Shown here in pieces: positions 55,311 through 64,000 of a DNA stretch of 64,000 nucleotides (its first letter is position 1; every line of letters begins with the position of its first letter). Source of the stretch: Aquella oligotrophica (GTDB lineage Bacteria; Pseudomonadota; Gammaproteobacteria; Burkholderiales; UBA11063); contig NZ_CP024847.1 of assembly GCF_002892535.1 (NCBI RefSeq), positions 496,001-560,000 of the forward strand, in the 5' to 3' direction. The position numbers were made by a program, and so were the translations under genes. Under the pieces are notes generated by a model. That model had not been told where the DNA came from. It saw only the letters and a program-made list of their open reading frames with translations, and ran no database searches.

Positions 55311-55568
55311 ATGGTAAAAGTTAGAGTATATTCAAAAGAAACATGCCCTTATTGTGTTATGGCAAAAAATTTGTTGGCGCAAAAGGGTGTGAATAATATT
55401 GAAGAGATTCGTATTGATTTACTCCCAGAAGAGCGTGATAAAATGATTGAAATTACTGGTAGAATGACTGTTCCACAGATTTTTATCGGTGAAACCCATG
55501 TCGGTGGGTTTGATGATTTAGCTAAGTTAAATCGCAGTGGTGATTTAGATAAAATGCTTGGTAAATAA
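55311..55568 (+). CDS. grxC: Glutaredoxin 3
   Basis: 85 aa. Active site CPYC at 12-15, cis-proline motif TVPQIFIGETHVGGFDDL binding glutathione, standard bacterial Grx3 length. It reduces protein disulfides with glutathione. It lies 13 bp after the barrel gene and precedes secB, an order seen in many betaproteobacteria. Confidence 0.96.
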   Translation: MVKVRVYSKETCPYCVMAKNLLAQKGVNNIEEIRIDLLPEERDKMIEITGRMTVPQIFIGETHVGGFDDLAKLNRSGDLDKMLGK

Positions 55569-55615
55569 CGTATATAGTAATCATAACAAAATTATTAATT
55601 TAAAAAGGAAATATT

Positions 55616-56092
55616 ATGTCAGAACAAAATAATCAACCAATTTTTAGTCTTGATAAGCTTTATGTTAAAGATGTATCACTTGAAGTTCCAAATGCACCTC
55701 AGATTTTTTTAAATCGTGAACAGCCAAATATTGAATTAAATATCAGCTTTAATACTGAAAAAGTAGAAGAAGGTGTTTATCAGACAGTTTTACATGCAGT
55801 TGTAAATGCGAAAATTGGTGAACAGCAAATGTTCTTAATTGAACTAGACCAAGCTGGAATATTCCAGTTAAAAAATATTCCTGCTGATCAAATGGAATTG
55901 ATTCAGAATATTGAGTGCCCGAATATGATATTCCCATATCTACGTGAAGCAGTAACTGATTTAACTACACGTGCTGGTTTTATTCCTGTAATTCTTGCGC
56001 CAATTAATTTTGCATATTTATATCAGCAAAAACAAGCGCAAATTCAGGCTCAGGCACAATCTACTGCGCCAGAAACAATTGCAATAAATTAA
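55616..56092 (+). CDS. secB: Protein-export chaperone SecB
   Basis: 158 aa tetrameric chaperone that keeps presecretory proteins unfolded and delivers them to SecA. FSLDKLYVKDVSLEVPNAPQIF, NTEKVEEGVYQTVLHAVVNAKI and CPNMIFPYLREAVTDLTTRAGFIPVILAPINFAYLY are all family-typical. Glutamine/alanine-rich tail. AAGGAA precedes the ATG; gpsA follows at 7 bp. Confidence 0.97.
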   Translation: MSEQNNQPIFSLDKLYVKDVSLEVPNAPQIFLNREQPNIELNISFNTEKVEEGVYQTVLHAVVNAKIGEQQMFLIELDQAGIFQLKNIPADQMELIQNIECPNMIFPYLREAVTDLTTRAGFIPVILAPINFAYLYQQKQAQIQAQAQSTAPETIAIN

Positions 56093-56099
56093 TCTTGTA

Positions 56100-57095
56100 A
56101 TGCGTATTTCAGTTCTCGGGGCTGGCTCATGGGGGTCAGCTTTGGCCTGTGCCTTTAGTAAAGTAGCACCTGTGCTGTTGTGGTCGCGAGATCAGGCACA
56201 GGTGTTTTCAATCCATACTAAGCGAGTTAATCACGGGTATCTTCCAGATGATGTTATCTTTCCAGATAATATTAGTGTTACTTCTGATTTTTCTAGTGCT
56301 TGTAATGCTGATCTGATTATTATAGCAACGCCATTAAATGCGGTTCGCGGAGTGCTTGCGGCAATTGCCAATGAAACTAAACAAATTCCGGATCTGATCT
56401 TGGTTAGTAAAGGTTTTGAAGCAAATAGCGGCAAACTTTCTCATGAAATTGTTAATGAGGTATTACCGGGGTTTAAACGCTTTGGTTTGTTGTTGGGTCC
56501 GTCTTTTGCTAAAGAGGTTGCGCTTCAATTACCAACAGCAATAACCTTGGCAGCATTTGATCTTTCTTTTGCTATTAATTGGATGCAAAAATTAAAGGGT
56601 ATTCCCAATTTTAGAATTTATGCGCATGATGATATTATTGGTAGTGAAGTTGGTTCGGCAGTCAAGAATGTATTAGCGATTGCTGTTGGTATCTCAGATG
56701 GAATGCAATTAGGCTTTAATGCTCGTGCGGCACTTATTACGCGTAGTCTCAATGAACTAGCTGCATTGGTTTTGGCTTTAGGTGGACGCCGTGAGACGAT
56801 CTATGGTTTGACTGGGATTGGTGATCTTATCCTTACCTGTACTGGAGATTTATCACGTAATCGTCAGGTTGGGCTTGAATTAGCCAAAGGCAAGTCTATA
56901 GATGTTATTGTTAATGAATTGGGGCATGTTGCTGAAGGCGTATTAACCGCTAAAGAAATTCATTTAAAGGCATTGAGTCTTGGCATTGATATGCCCATTG
57001 TGGCATCAGTTTACCGGATAATTTATGAAAATTCAGATATTAAGTCCGAAGTGGTTAATTTGATAGCTCGGGCACAAAAAACGGAATTTATTTAG
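56100..57095 (+). CDS. gpsA: Glycerol-3-phosphate dehydrogenase [NAD(P)+]
   Basis: 331 aa. The nucleotide motif VLGAGSWGSALACAF is at the N-terminus, followed by LILVSKGFE, GPSFAKEVALQLPTAI, the catalytic lysine region GSAVKNVLAIAVGISDGMQLGFNARAAL and GLTGIGDLILTCTGDLSRNRQVG. It reduces dihydroxyacetone phosphate to glycerol-3-phosphate for phospholipid synthesis. Immediately downstream of secB, the usual neighbour. Confidence 0.98.
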   Translation: MRISVLGAGSWGSALACAFSKVAPVLLWSRDQAQVFSIHTKRVNHGYLPDDVIFPDNISVTSDFSSACNADLIIIATPLNAVRGVLAAIANETKQIPDLILVSKGFEANSGKLSHEIVNEVLPGFKRFGLLLGPSFAKEVALQLPTAITLAAFDLSFAINWMQKLKGIPNFRIYAHDDIIGSEVGSAVKNVLAIAVGISDGMQLGFNARAALITRSLNELAALVLALGGRRETIYGLTGIGDLILTCTGDLSRNRQVGLELAKGKSIDVIVNELGHVAEGVLTAKEIHLKALSLGIDMPIVASVYRIIYENSDIKSEVVNLIARAQKTEFI

Positions 57096-57113
57096 TTATA
57101 TTGAGTATTAGAT

Positions 57114-57719
57114 ATGAAAAAATTTTTAATTATGTTAATCGCTGTATCTTCTTATGCCTATGCGGATTCAGCAGCGCTGGATAATTTTTTATCCAATGCT
57201 AAAACCATGAAAGCAGACTTTACCCAAACAGTTGTAACTGGTAAAAAAACCAGAACTACACATGGTACAATGGAAATAATGCGCCCAAATAAATTTCGTT
57301 GGGAATATACCGAAGATAAACAGTTAATTGTTAGTGATGCGAGTAAGATTTATATTTATGATCAGCCATTGCAGCAGGTAACAGTAAAAGCACTCGGTTC
57401 TTCAATTGATAAATCTCCGGCAGCAGTTCTTGCCGGGGCAAATAACATTAAATCACTATATAAAATTACCTCTGTTGCAGATAAGGGTGATGGTTTAAAT
57501 TGGGTGAAAATTGAGCCCAAAGCTGCCAATGATAATAATGGCTTCCAGACGGTATTAATGGGCTTTGATTCTAAACAGAAACTATCCAGTATGCAATTTA
57601 TTGATAATTTTGGAAACCAATCTACTTTGAAATTTAGTAATCTACAAACTGGTATTAATATTCCAGCAAATGATTTCAAATTTAAAGCACCAGCAGGTGT
57701 TGATGTTGTAGAACAATAA
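57114..57719 (+). CDS. lolA: Outer-membrane lipoprotein carrier protein LolA
   Basis: 201 aa periplasmic carrier. Signal peptide about 1-17 (ends AYA). LDNFLSNAKTMKADFTQTV, GTMEIMRPNKFRWEYTEDKQLIVSDASKIYIYDQPLQQVTVKAL and LQTGINIPANDFKFKAPAGVDVV are LolA signatures. It moves lipoproteins from LolCDE to LolB, relevant to the many lipoproteins in this window. murC starts 12 bp after the stop. Confidence 0.95.
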   Translation: MKKFLIMLIAVSSYAYADSAALDNFLSNAKTMKADFTQTVVTGKKTRTTHGTMEIMRPNKFRWEYTEDKQLIVSDASKIYIYDQPLQQVTVKALGSSIDKSPAAVLAGANNIKSLYKITSVADKGDGLNWVKIEPKAANDNNGFQTVLMGFDSKQKLSSMQFIDNFGNQSTLKFSNLQTGINIPANDFKFKAPAGVDVVEQ

Positions 57720-57731
57720 GACGCGTATAGA

Positions 57732-59117
57732 ATGAAACATAAGATAAAACAGATCCATTTTATTGGAATTGGTGGCGTGGGGATGTCTGGTATAGCTGAG
57801 GTCCTACATAATCTTGGTTATAGCGTTACTGGCTCCGATGCTATGCAAAGTTATAATACTGATCGCTTGTTGGATATTGGTATCAAAGTTGCAATTGGTC
57901 ATCGTGCCGAAAATGTTGGGAGTGCCGATGTGGTAGTATCCTCAACTGCGATTGATGAAAGTAACCCAGAAGTTAGCTATGCTCGCGAGAGTAATATTCC
58001 AATCGTTCCACGCGCAATGATGTTGGCTGAATTGATGCGTTTCAAATATGGAATTGCTATTGCTGGAACACATGGTAAAACTACCACTACTAGCTTAGCA
58101 GCCGAAGTATTAAAAGAATGTGGGCTTGACCCAACATTTATTATTGGTGGCAAGCTTGCAACTACTGGTTCAAATGCAAAGCTTGGTGATGGGGATTATT
58201 TGGTTGCAGAAGCAGATGAATCAGATGCATCTTTTCTTTACCTAAGCCCAATGATTTCTATCGTTACTAACATTGATCTTGATCATATGGATACCTATGA
58301 TCATGATGAGGGTAAATTGAAGCAAACATTTGTTGATTTTCTTCATCGCCTACCATTTTATGGACGGGCAATAGTTTGTGCTGAAGATAAGCGAATACAA
58401 GAGATTATTCCGCAAGTGAAACGACCGCTTGTTACTTATGGCTTTGGCGATTATGCTGATTTATACGCTACAGAGATACAGGCGGTTGGTGGAACAATGC
58501 ATTATCGCGTACATATTAAATGGCTTAATTTAAGTTACCCGATTGTAGTAAATATGCCAGGGGTACATAATGTTCTTAATTCCCTTGCTGTAATTGCGAT
58601 GGCATTAGACTGTGGTGGCAAGATTGAAGACATTGCACGTGGACTTGCTGGCTTTCATGGCGTTGGACGTCGTTGTCAACATTATCCAGATATTGTTGTT
58701 GGTGATAAAGCAGCGATTCTTGTTGATGACTATGGGCATCACCCAGTGGAAGTTAAAGCAACCTTGAGTGCCTTACGTGGTGCATATCCTAAAAAGCGGA
58801 TGGTGCTGGTTTTTCAGCCGCATCGTTATACTAGGACGCGTGATTTATTTGATGATTTTGTTTCTGTTTTGACTGATGTTGATCAGCTGATTATAACTGA
58901 AGTATATGCGGCAGGAGAAAAGCCGTTAGCTTTGGCAGATGGGCGAAGTTTGGTTCGGGCAATTCGCTTACAGGGTAATGAAAATGCAATTTTTGCCGAA
59001 GATCTGGATGATGCCGAGACAAAACTTTTTAATGTACTACAAAATGGTGATCTGGTAGTAACCATGGGTGCAGGAAGTGTTGGTAAATTACCAGCTAAAC
59101 TTGCGGGTACGCATTAA
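57732..59117 (+). CDS. murC: UDP-N-acetylmuramate--L-alanine ligase
   Basis: 461 aa Mur ligase. HFIGIGGVGMSGIAEVLHNLGY binds UDP at the N-terminus; the ATP site is AGTHGKTTTTSL near residue 115; TNIDLDHMDTYDHD and VDDYGHHPVEVKATL follow. It adds the first amino acid of the peptidoglycan stem. In the usual dcw order it follows murG, but here lolA is the upstream neighbour. Confidence 0.98.
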   Translation: MKHKIKQIHFIGIGGVGMSGIAEVLHNLGYSVTGSDAMQSYNTDRLLDIGIKVAIGHRAENVGSADVVVSSTAIDESNPEVSYARESNIPIVPRAMMLAELMRFKYGIAIAGTHGKTTTTSLAAEVLKECGLDPTFIIGGKLATTGSNAKLGDGDYLVAEADESDASFLYLSPMISIVTNIDLDHMDTYDHDEGKLKQTFVDFLHRLPFYGRAIVCAEDKRIQEIIPQVKRPLVTYGFGDYADLYATEIQAVGGTMHYRVHIKWLNLSYPIVVNMPGVHNVLNSLAVIAMALDCGGKIEDIARGLAGFHGVGRRCQHYPDIVVGDKAAILVDDYGHHPVEVKATLSALRGAYPKKRMVLVFQPHRYTRTRDLFDDFVSVLTDVDQLIITEVYAAGEKPLALADGRSLVRAIRLQGNENAIFAEDLDDAETKLFNVLQNGDLVVTMGAGSVGKLPAKLAGTH

Positions 59118-59160
59118 TTATTTGAAGATTAAATTAAACGTAATTAAGAGCCAATAAGTA

Positions 59161-60078
59161 ATGAATAAAAAATATGGTAAAGTCGCAGTATTGATGGGTG
59201 GGAATACTCCCGAGCGAGAAATATCATTGATTAGTGGTCGGGCAATATTAGAATCATTGCAAAAAAGTGGTGTTGATGCATATGCCTTTGATCCTGCAGA
59301 AAAGCCTTTGCAGCATTTGCAATCTGATGGTTATGCTCGGGCATTTGTTATTATTCATGGTAAAGGTGGCGAAGATGGCAAACTACAAGGTGCACTTGAG
59401 TATTTAGGTATTCCATATACTGGCTCTGGGGTAATGGCTAGTAGTATTGGTATGGATAAGCACCGAACTAAACTGATTTGGCAGTCTATTGGCATTCCAA
59501 TGGCAAAATCGCAATATTTGGAGAAGACAGGCTATAAGCAGGGTGATTTTAAATTACAGGTTAAATTACCTGTCGTTGTTAAGCCGGTTGATGATGGTTC
59601 TACCTTGGGTTTAAGCAAAGTTTATGATGAAAATCAGCTCTATCAGGCAATTGATTTTGCGTTTCAAAATTCCGAACGAGTTTTGATTGAAGAGATGGTA
59701 GTTGGTGATGAATATACGATAACGGTTTTTGATGGTAAGGTATATCCCGTTGTAAAAATCGAAGCTCCGGAAGGAGAGTATGATTATCAGAATAAGTACT
59801 TTACTGATGATACTAAATATATTTGTCCGTATGATTTGGGTGCATTACAGCAAAAAATCAATGATTGGGCATTAGCTGGCTATAATGCCATTGGTGCTAG
59901 CGGTGTCGCTCGCCTTGACTTTATGGTTGATAAAGAGAATAATGTTTATTTTCTTGAAATCAATACCTTACCGGGAATGACCAATCATAGTTTGGTACCA
60001 ATGTCACTGGCTGCCGCGGGTTATAGTTTTGATCAACTATGTCTGATGATCCTTGATGGGGCTTCAATTGCTAAATAG
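59161..60078 (+). CDS. ddl: D-alanine--D-alanine ligase
   Basis: 305 aa ATP-grasp ligase. KVAVLMGGNTPEREISLISG, HGKGGEDGKLQGALEYLGIPYTGSGVMAS, VVKPVDDGSTLGLSKV and VYFLEINTLPGMTNHSLVPMSLAAAG are standard. It makes the D-Ala-D-Ala dipeptide of peptidoglycan. Its end overlaps the ftsQ start by about 23 bases. Confidence 0.97.
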   Translation: MNKKYGKVAVLMGGNTPEREISLISGRAILESLQKSGVDAYAFDPAEKPLQHLQSDGYARAFVIIHGKGGEDGKLQGALEYLGIPYTGSGVMASSIGMDKHRTKLIWQSIGIPMAKSQYLEKTGYKQGDFKLQVKLPVVVKPVDDGSTLGLSKVYDENQLYQAIDFAFQNSERVLIEEMVVGDEYTITVFDGKVYPVVKIEAPEGEYDYQNKYFTDDTKYICPYDLGALQQKINDWALAGYNAIGASGVARLDFMVDKENNVYFLEINTLPGMTNHSLVPMSLAAAGYSFDQLCLMILDGASIAK

Positions 60079-60838
60079 ACTTGGTGCATTAAGTTTTGAT
60101 AATGCCAAATTTAATAATCGTTTGGCATATCTGATTAATTTTGCTAGTGTATTGATTCTTATTTATTGCGCAGTCCATTATGTCGCCAGAAACTGGTTTA
60201 CGGTTAATCGGGTAATCATTGAAGGTGATATCTATCATGTTACGCCAGTTCAATTAACCTATATTGCGCAAAACCGTCTTTATGGTACTTTTTTTACCTT
60301 AGATATTGCCGGATTAAAGTCTGCTTTTCAAGAAATTCCATGGGTGGATGAGGTAAATGTAAAGCGTCATTTTCCGCATACCATTATTGTTCATATTAAC
60401 GAATATAAAGCTATAGCCAAAATTGGTGATGAAGATATGTTAGCTGAAAATGGTGAAATATTTGATGGTGCTGATGATGGGCTTAATCTGCCAGTTTTTT
60501 ATGTTTCGACAGCAAAAGCAACTATAGCGCTTGCAAAATATCGGCAAATTGAGAGTGTGCTTGTTCAGCATGGTGATAGCGTAACTAAACTTTGGCTAAC
60601 TTCGCCATTAATAACCAAATTTTCAACCAAAAATAATTTAAATGTTGAAATTTGTTCTTCAGATTTAACTGATGGTTTAGCAAGGCTTAACTTATACTGG
60701 AATAAGCTTTATTTACTCAATCCAAAACTTAATAGTATTAACTTATGCTATAAAAATGCATTAGCAATAAATTATGAAAGTAGCGTGTTTATCAAGAAAA
60801 AAACTGAGTCTACAGTACAAACTAAAGGGGTACATTAA
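60056..60838 (+). CDS. ftsQ: Cell division protein FtsQ
   Basis: 260 aa from ATG 60056; a TTG one codon earlier is also possible. A short cytoplasmic part, one membrane helix (about 28-45, LINFASVLILIYCAVHYV), then a POTRA domain (FTVNRVIIEGDIYHVTPVQL) and the FtsQ domain (VDEVNVKRHFPHTIIVHINEYKAIAKIG). It links early and late divisome proteins with FtsB and FtsL. Start overlaps ddl; ftsA begins right after the stop. Confidence 0.93.
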   Translation: MGLQLLNRLGALSFDNAKFNNRLAYLINFASVLILIYCAVHYVARNWFTVNRVIIEGDIYHVTPVQLTYIAQNRLYGTFFTLDIAGLKSAFQEIPWVDEVNVKRHFPHTIIVHINEYKAIAKIGDEDMLAENGEIFDGADDGLNLPVFYVSTAKATIALAKYRQIESVLVQHGDSVTKLWLTSPLITKFSTKNNLNVEICSSDLTDGLARLNLYWNKLYLLNPKLNSINLCYKNALAINYESSVFIKKKTESTVQTKGVH

Positions 60839-62092
60839 ATGAGTGGCGGCAGGTTAATTTTCAGTCTGGATATTGGAAGTTCGAAAATTACTTCACTAGT
60901 TGGACTTTTAGGTGAAAAATTAGAGGTATTGGGACTTAGTAATTACAATTTTGTGAATAATAAGCTCAATAATGATTTTAAAATGCTTGGTAATGGACTT
61001 ATTTGTGAAGTTGAGAAAGTTGGCGCAAAAATATTACAGACCCTCCATGAAGCGCAAATTAGTGCAGATTGTTCCAAGGGCGCGCTAATTGTTAATATGA
61101 CCGGAGGACATCTCAGGAATGTCTATTCACATAGCCGTCAGGAGATGAATGGCGCAGTCGTTACGGAAGATACCATCCGGTATATGATTAATGAAGCTAG
61201 AGAAATTACAATTCCAGCAAACTATGAAATTGTTGATTTTGAAATTCAGGAGTATCTGATTGATGATGAGCGTTATACTGTAAACCCACTAAATTTGAAT
61301 TGCCAAAGCATTAATGCAAATATAAATATAATGGTTGCGGGCAAATTACCATTGACAAATTTGAAAAAGGCAATCGCGTATAGCAATTTTGATGTGGCTA
61401 AAATTGTTCCATCGGCAATGCTTTCCGCACTGGCAGTACTTAATAATGAAGAACGCGAGCTGGGTTGCTGTTTGATTGATATTGGTGCGGGTACAACGGA
61501 TATAATTGTTTATGAAAATGGTTTTATCCGCCATTTGAGTTCAATTCCACTTGGTGGTGAAGACATTACGCGTGATATTGCTGCGGTACTTAAAGTCTCA
61601 AGAAATCTAGCTGAAGATCTAAAACTTAATTATGGTAGTTGTGGCAATTTTGGTCATTCACGCTATGCTCATGAGGGAATTAGCCTGACTGATCATCGTG
61701 GTGAAAATACTGTGATTTCACGTAAACTTTTGACAGATGTTATAGTTGAGCGGTTAAAAGATATTTTTGGGCTTGTAAGAACTCAATTGAATAACAATGA
61801 TTTATGTGATATAATCAACTCTGGTATTGTTGTGACTGGAGGTTCGGCACAGCTTGGAAACCTAAAAGAATTTGTGGCACAATATTTTGACGTGCCTGTA
61901 AGGGTTGGTATTCCAGATTATTATGGTGATTTTGCGGATATGGTTTGTAATCCGCGTTATGCTACCAGCCTCGGTGCCTTATATTATGCCAATGAAGTGC
62001 TGACACAAAAATCTTATAATTATGATTCTGATTCTGGGATTGGTTTTGGTCAGGTTTTTAAAAAAATAAAAAATATATTCAGAAATACGTAA
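60839..62092 (+). CDS. ftsA: Cell division protein FtsA
   Basis: 417 aa actin-like ATPase that tethers FtsZ to the inner membrane. FSLDIGSSKITSLVG is phosphate loop 1; GCCLIDIGAGTTDIIVYENGFIRHLSSIPLGGEDITRDIA holds loop 2; GIVVTGGSAQLGNLKEF is the adenosine motif. The C-terminal KKIKNIFRNT fits the short amphipathic membrane-binding helix. Its ATG follows the ftsQ stop directly, with AAGGGG inside ftsQ. Confidence 0.97.
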   Translation: MSGGRLIFSLDIGSSKITSLVGLLGEKLEVLGLSNYNFVNNKLNNDFKMLGNGLICEVEKVGAKILQTLHEAQISADCSKGALIVNMTGGHLRNVYSHSRQEMNGAVVTEDTIRYMINEAREITIPANYEIVDFEIQEYLIDDERYTVNPLNLNCQSINANINIMVAGKLPLTNLKKAIAYSNFDVAKIVPSAMLSALAVLNNEERELGCCLIDIGAGTTDIIVYENGFIRHLSSIPLGGEDITRDIAAVLKVSRNLAEDLKLNYGSCGNFGHSRYAHEGISLTDHRGENTVISRKLLTDVIVERLKDIFGLVRTQLNNNDLCDIINSGIVVTGGSAQLGNLKEFVAQYFDVPVRVGIPDYYGDFADMVCNPRYATSLGALYYANEVLTQKSYNYDSDSGIGFGQVFKKIKNIFRNT

Positions 62093-62102
62093 AGGCTTTA
62101 TA

Positions 62103-63281
62103 ATGAATCAATTCTTTGAAATGGCAGAACAGGAAAGTAATTATAATATAGAAGCAGTATTTACTCATGTCGGTGAAGTTATTAAAGTAGTTGGTGTCGG
62201 TGGTGGTGGTTGTAATGCTGTTGATAATATGGTAAAAAATGGCATTAAACATGTTGAATTTATCTGTGCTAATACAGATGCCAAAGCCTTAAGTCGTAAT
62301 AAAGCTCATCATTTGATGCAACTTGGCCATGGATTAACTCGTGGGCTGGGTGCTGGAAGTCAGCCTGAAGTTGGGCAAAAATCGGCAATGGAAGACCGCG
62401 AGAAAATTGCAGCATTATTAAAAGGTGCGGATATGCTATTTATTGCCGCAGGTATGGGTGGTGGTACTGGAACTGGTGCTGCGCCAGTAATTGCTGATAT
62501 TGCTAGAAGCCTGAATATTCTAACCGTAGGTGTTGTAACTCGACCTTTTGATTATGAGGGTGAAAAACGCCGTAAGATTGCTGATCATGGGATTGAAGAA
62601 TTACGTAAACATGTTGATTCATTGATTGTTATTCCAAACGAAAAATTGATGACTGAACTTGATGAAGATGTATCTATGCGTGAGGCATTTGCTGCTGCGG
62701 ATGCAGTTTTACGTGGTGCGGTAGCTGGGATTACTGAGGTTATAAAAACTCCTGGTTTAATCAGTCTGGATTTTGCTGATGTGAAGACGGTAATGTCTGG
62801 GCGTGGTTTAGCCATGATGGGCTCGGCGGCGGCTAAAGGGCAGCACCGTGCGCAGGAAGCAACCGAGAAGGCTATCTATAGTCCATTGTTGGATGATGTT
62901 TCTCTTGATGGTGCTAAGGGTGTATTAGTGAACATATCTTCTGCACCTGGCGCATTAAAAATGCGTGAGTACCACGAAATTATTGGGATTATCCAGCGCC
63001 ATATTCACCCAGAAGCTGATTTTAAATCAGGCATGGCAGAGATAGAGGATATGGATGAAGAGGAAGTACGTGTAACTGTTATTGCAACAGGTCTTACCGA
63101 TATGCGCGCAGGTAATGAATTTCAGCCAGTTTTTGCCAAAGAGGATATGGGTCTAGCTGCTAATCAAGCTGTGGAAGGTGCCGCAGAAACAAGCCAGCAG
63201 GAGCAAGTTAATGATCCTTTTGCTAACTTTAACAAAAATGTATTTTCTACTCCGGCATTTTTCCGTAAAAATCGCTCATGA
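62103..63281 (+). CDS. ftsZ: Cell division protein FtsZ
   Basis: 392 aa tubulin-like GTPase forming the division ring. The GTP loop VGVGGGGCNAVDNM is at about 30-43 and the tubulin signature GGGTGTGAAP at 119-128. The T7 loop region is ISLDFADVKTVMSGRGLAMMG. The C-terminal binding tip is STPAFFRKNRS rather than the common DIPAFLRKQ, still recognisable. The stop overlaps the lpxC ATG. Confidence 0.98.
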   Translation: MNQFFEMAEQESNYNIEAVFTHVGEVIKVVGVGGGGCNAVDNMVKNGIKHVEFICANTDAKALSRNKAHHLMQLGHGLTRGLGAGSQPEVGQKSAMEDREKIAALLKGADMLFIAAGMGGGTGTGAAPVIADIARSLNILTVGVVTRPFDYEGEKRRKIADHGIEELRKHVDSLIVIPNEKLMTELDEDVSMREAFAAADAVLRGAVAGITEVIKTPGLISLDFADVKTVMSGRGLAMMGSAAAKGQHRAQEATEKAIYSPLLDDVSLDGAKGVLVNISSAPGALKMREYHEIIGIIQRHIHPEADFKSGMAEIEDMDEEEVRVTVIATGLTDMRAGNEFQPVFAKEDMGLAANQAVEGAAETSQQEQVNDPFANFNKNVFSTPAFFRKNRS

Positions 63282-64000
63282 TTCATCAACGATCTATTAA
63301 GAATCCGATTTCAGTAATTGGAGTCGGACTTCACTCTGGTTGCCGGGTTTCTTTGACACTCAAGCCAGCTAAAGCTGATCAGGGGATTACTTTTGTTCGA
63401 ACTGATTTGCCTAATACTCCTGCTATACAATGTCATCCGTTTTTGATTAATGATACCAGATTATCTTCTACTCTTGTTGATGAAGCAGGTGTAAGAGTGG
63501 GTACGATTGAGCATTTAATGTCAGCATTTGCCTGTTATGGAATTGATAATATTATTGTTGAATTATCTGCTCCAGAGATTCCAATTATGGATGGCTCATC
63601 CAATTCTTTTTTATATCTACTAAGCCAAGCTGAGATTATTGATCAAAATGCAAAGAAAAAATATATCAGAATAAAAGAACCAATAGAAGTGGTGGAACCA
63701 GATAAGTGGGTAAAATTTACACCATTTGATGGCTATAAGGTTAAATTAAGTATTGATTTTGGTAATCATCCATTATTTAAACCTGAAAATAATAGCTGTG
63801 AAATTGATTTTAGCAAGCAATCTTATGTGGATGAAATTAGTCGCGCACGAACATTTTGTTTTGTTCGTGATATCGAAAGTATGCGTAATAATGGTCTTGG
63901 GCTTGGTGGTAATCTGAATAATGCACTGGTTCTTGATGGCGATGCTATTCTTAATGAAGGCGGGTTACGTTTTGATGATGAGTTTGTTCGTCACAAAATA
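63278..64000 (+). CDS. lpxC: UDP-3-O-acyl-N-acetylglucosamine deacetylase, N-terminal 241 codons (cut by window end)
   Basis: Begins ATG 63278 overlapping the ftsZ stop (ATGA) and stays open to the window end. MIHQRSIKNPISVIGVGLHSG, VGTIEHLMSAFACYGIDNIIVEL (zinc ligand His) and EIPIMDGSSNSFLYLL match LpxC; later FCFVRDIESMRNNGLGLGGNLNNALVLD is also typical. It makes the first committed step of lipid A synthesis using Zn. Only the second zinc-site histidine pair is partly outside. Confidence 0.97.
   Translation, partial: MIHQRSIKNPISVIGVGLHSGCRVSLTLKPAKADQGITFVRTDLPNTPAIQCHPFLINDTRLSSTLVDEAGVRVGTIEHLMSAFACYGIDNIIVELSAPEIPIMDGSSNSFLYLLSQAEIIDQNAKKKYIRIKEPIEVVEPDKWVKFTPFDGYKVKLSIDFGNHPLFKPENNSCEIDFSKQSYVDEISRARTFCFVRDIESMRNNGLGLGGNLNNALVLDGDAILNEGGLRFDDEFVRHKI

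Noticed and set aside
1-64000. tRNA, rRNA or riboswitch genes
   Set aside because: I looked for T-arm-like and conserved rRNA sequence and found none convincing; a covariance-model scan would be decisive.

Overview
The window is a gene-dense, AT-rich stretch of a Gram-negative bacterial chromosome. LpxC, LolA, SecB, lipoproteins with lipoboxes, a beta-barrel outer-membrane protein and two UbiH/UbiF-type ubiquinone hydroxylases point to a proteobacterium. The order murC-ddl-ftsQ-ftsA-ftsZ-lpxC, the paired long and short cyanophycin synthetase genes, and the general gene set best fit a low-GC betaproteobacterium of the Neisseriales type. This is inference from gene content; no taxonomic marker was searched.

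Layout. 1-3.6 kb: the end of an aspartokinase gene, then ppk2, a cystathionine lyase-type gene, gloB and gloA, closed by a terminator. 4.0-10.4 kb: a complete cyanophycin locus with a full-length synthetase (CphA), a short Mur-ligase-only partner (CphA'), cyanophycinase (CphB) and an isoaspartyl dipeptidase. Together these can make the Asp/Arg nitrogen reserve polymer and return it to free amino acids. 10.4-19.2 kb: a TM2 protein, RidA, a quinone reductase, a CHMI-type isomerase, a lipocalin, trigger factor, a Dabb protein, ubiH, a frameshifted ubiF-like gene, and two tandem DsbC-type genes (one lipoprotein, one soluble) separated by a terminator. 19.2-26.5 kb: galE, recB, recD (no recC here), a small membrane protein and cytochrome b561. 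26.5-31.8 kb: two MdfA-like exporters flanking a eukaryote-like icd, then a PIG-V-like membrane glycosyltransferase.

The accessory part is 31.8-44.1 kb. It holds an SDR-MFS-YCII operon, a non-coding region with a cluster of DnaA-box-like sites and a long inverted repeat, and a MarR-DUF1398 pair whose promoter has both consensus hexamers with a perfect 20-bp palindrome in the spacer. It continues with a KAP-type P-loop NTPase, a broken small ORF, an orphan IS607-type serine recombinase, a flavodoxin-like/LigB/pirin operon, and a large modular lipoprotein with a GH64-like N-terminus and C-terminal repeats.

44.1-64 kb is mostly housekeeping: rhodanese, rdgB, pgk, asnS, two novel-looking paralogous lipoproteins, engB, a COG3014-YcfL lipoprotein pair, yicC, an outer-membrane barrel, grxC, secB, gpsA, lolA, and the cell-division/envelope cluster murC-ddl-ftsQ-ftsA-ftsZ-lpxC, cut by the window end.

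A recurring promoter signature is an extended -10 TGCTATAAT with little or no -35, seen before several genes. Strand use is mostly plus on both sides of the middle, so the DnaA-box cluster at 35 kb is unlikely to be the chromosomal origin. I found no tRNA, rRNA or CRISPR array. The strongest candidates for new biology are the KAP/recombinase region, the tandem two-domain lipoproteins at 48-51 kb, the modular GH64-like lipoprotein, and the regulatory sites of the cyanophycin and MarR operons.
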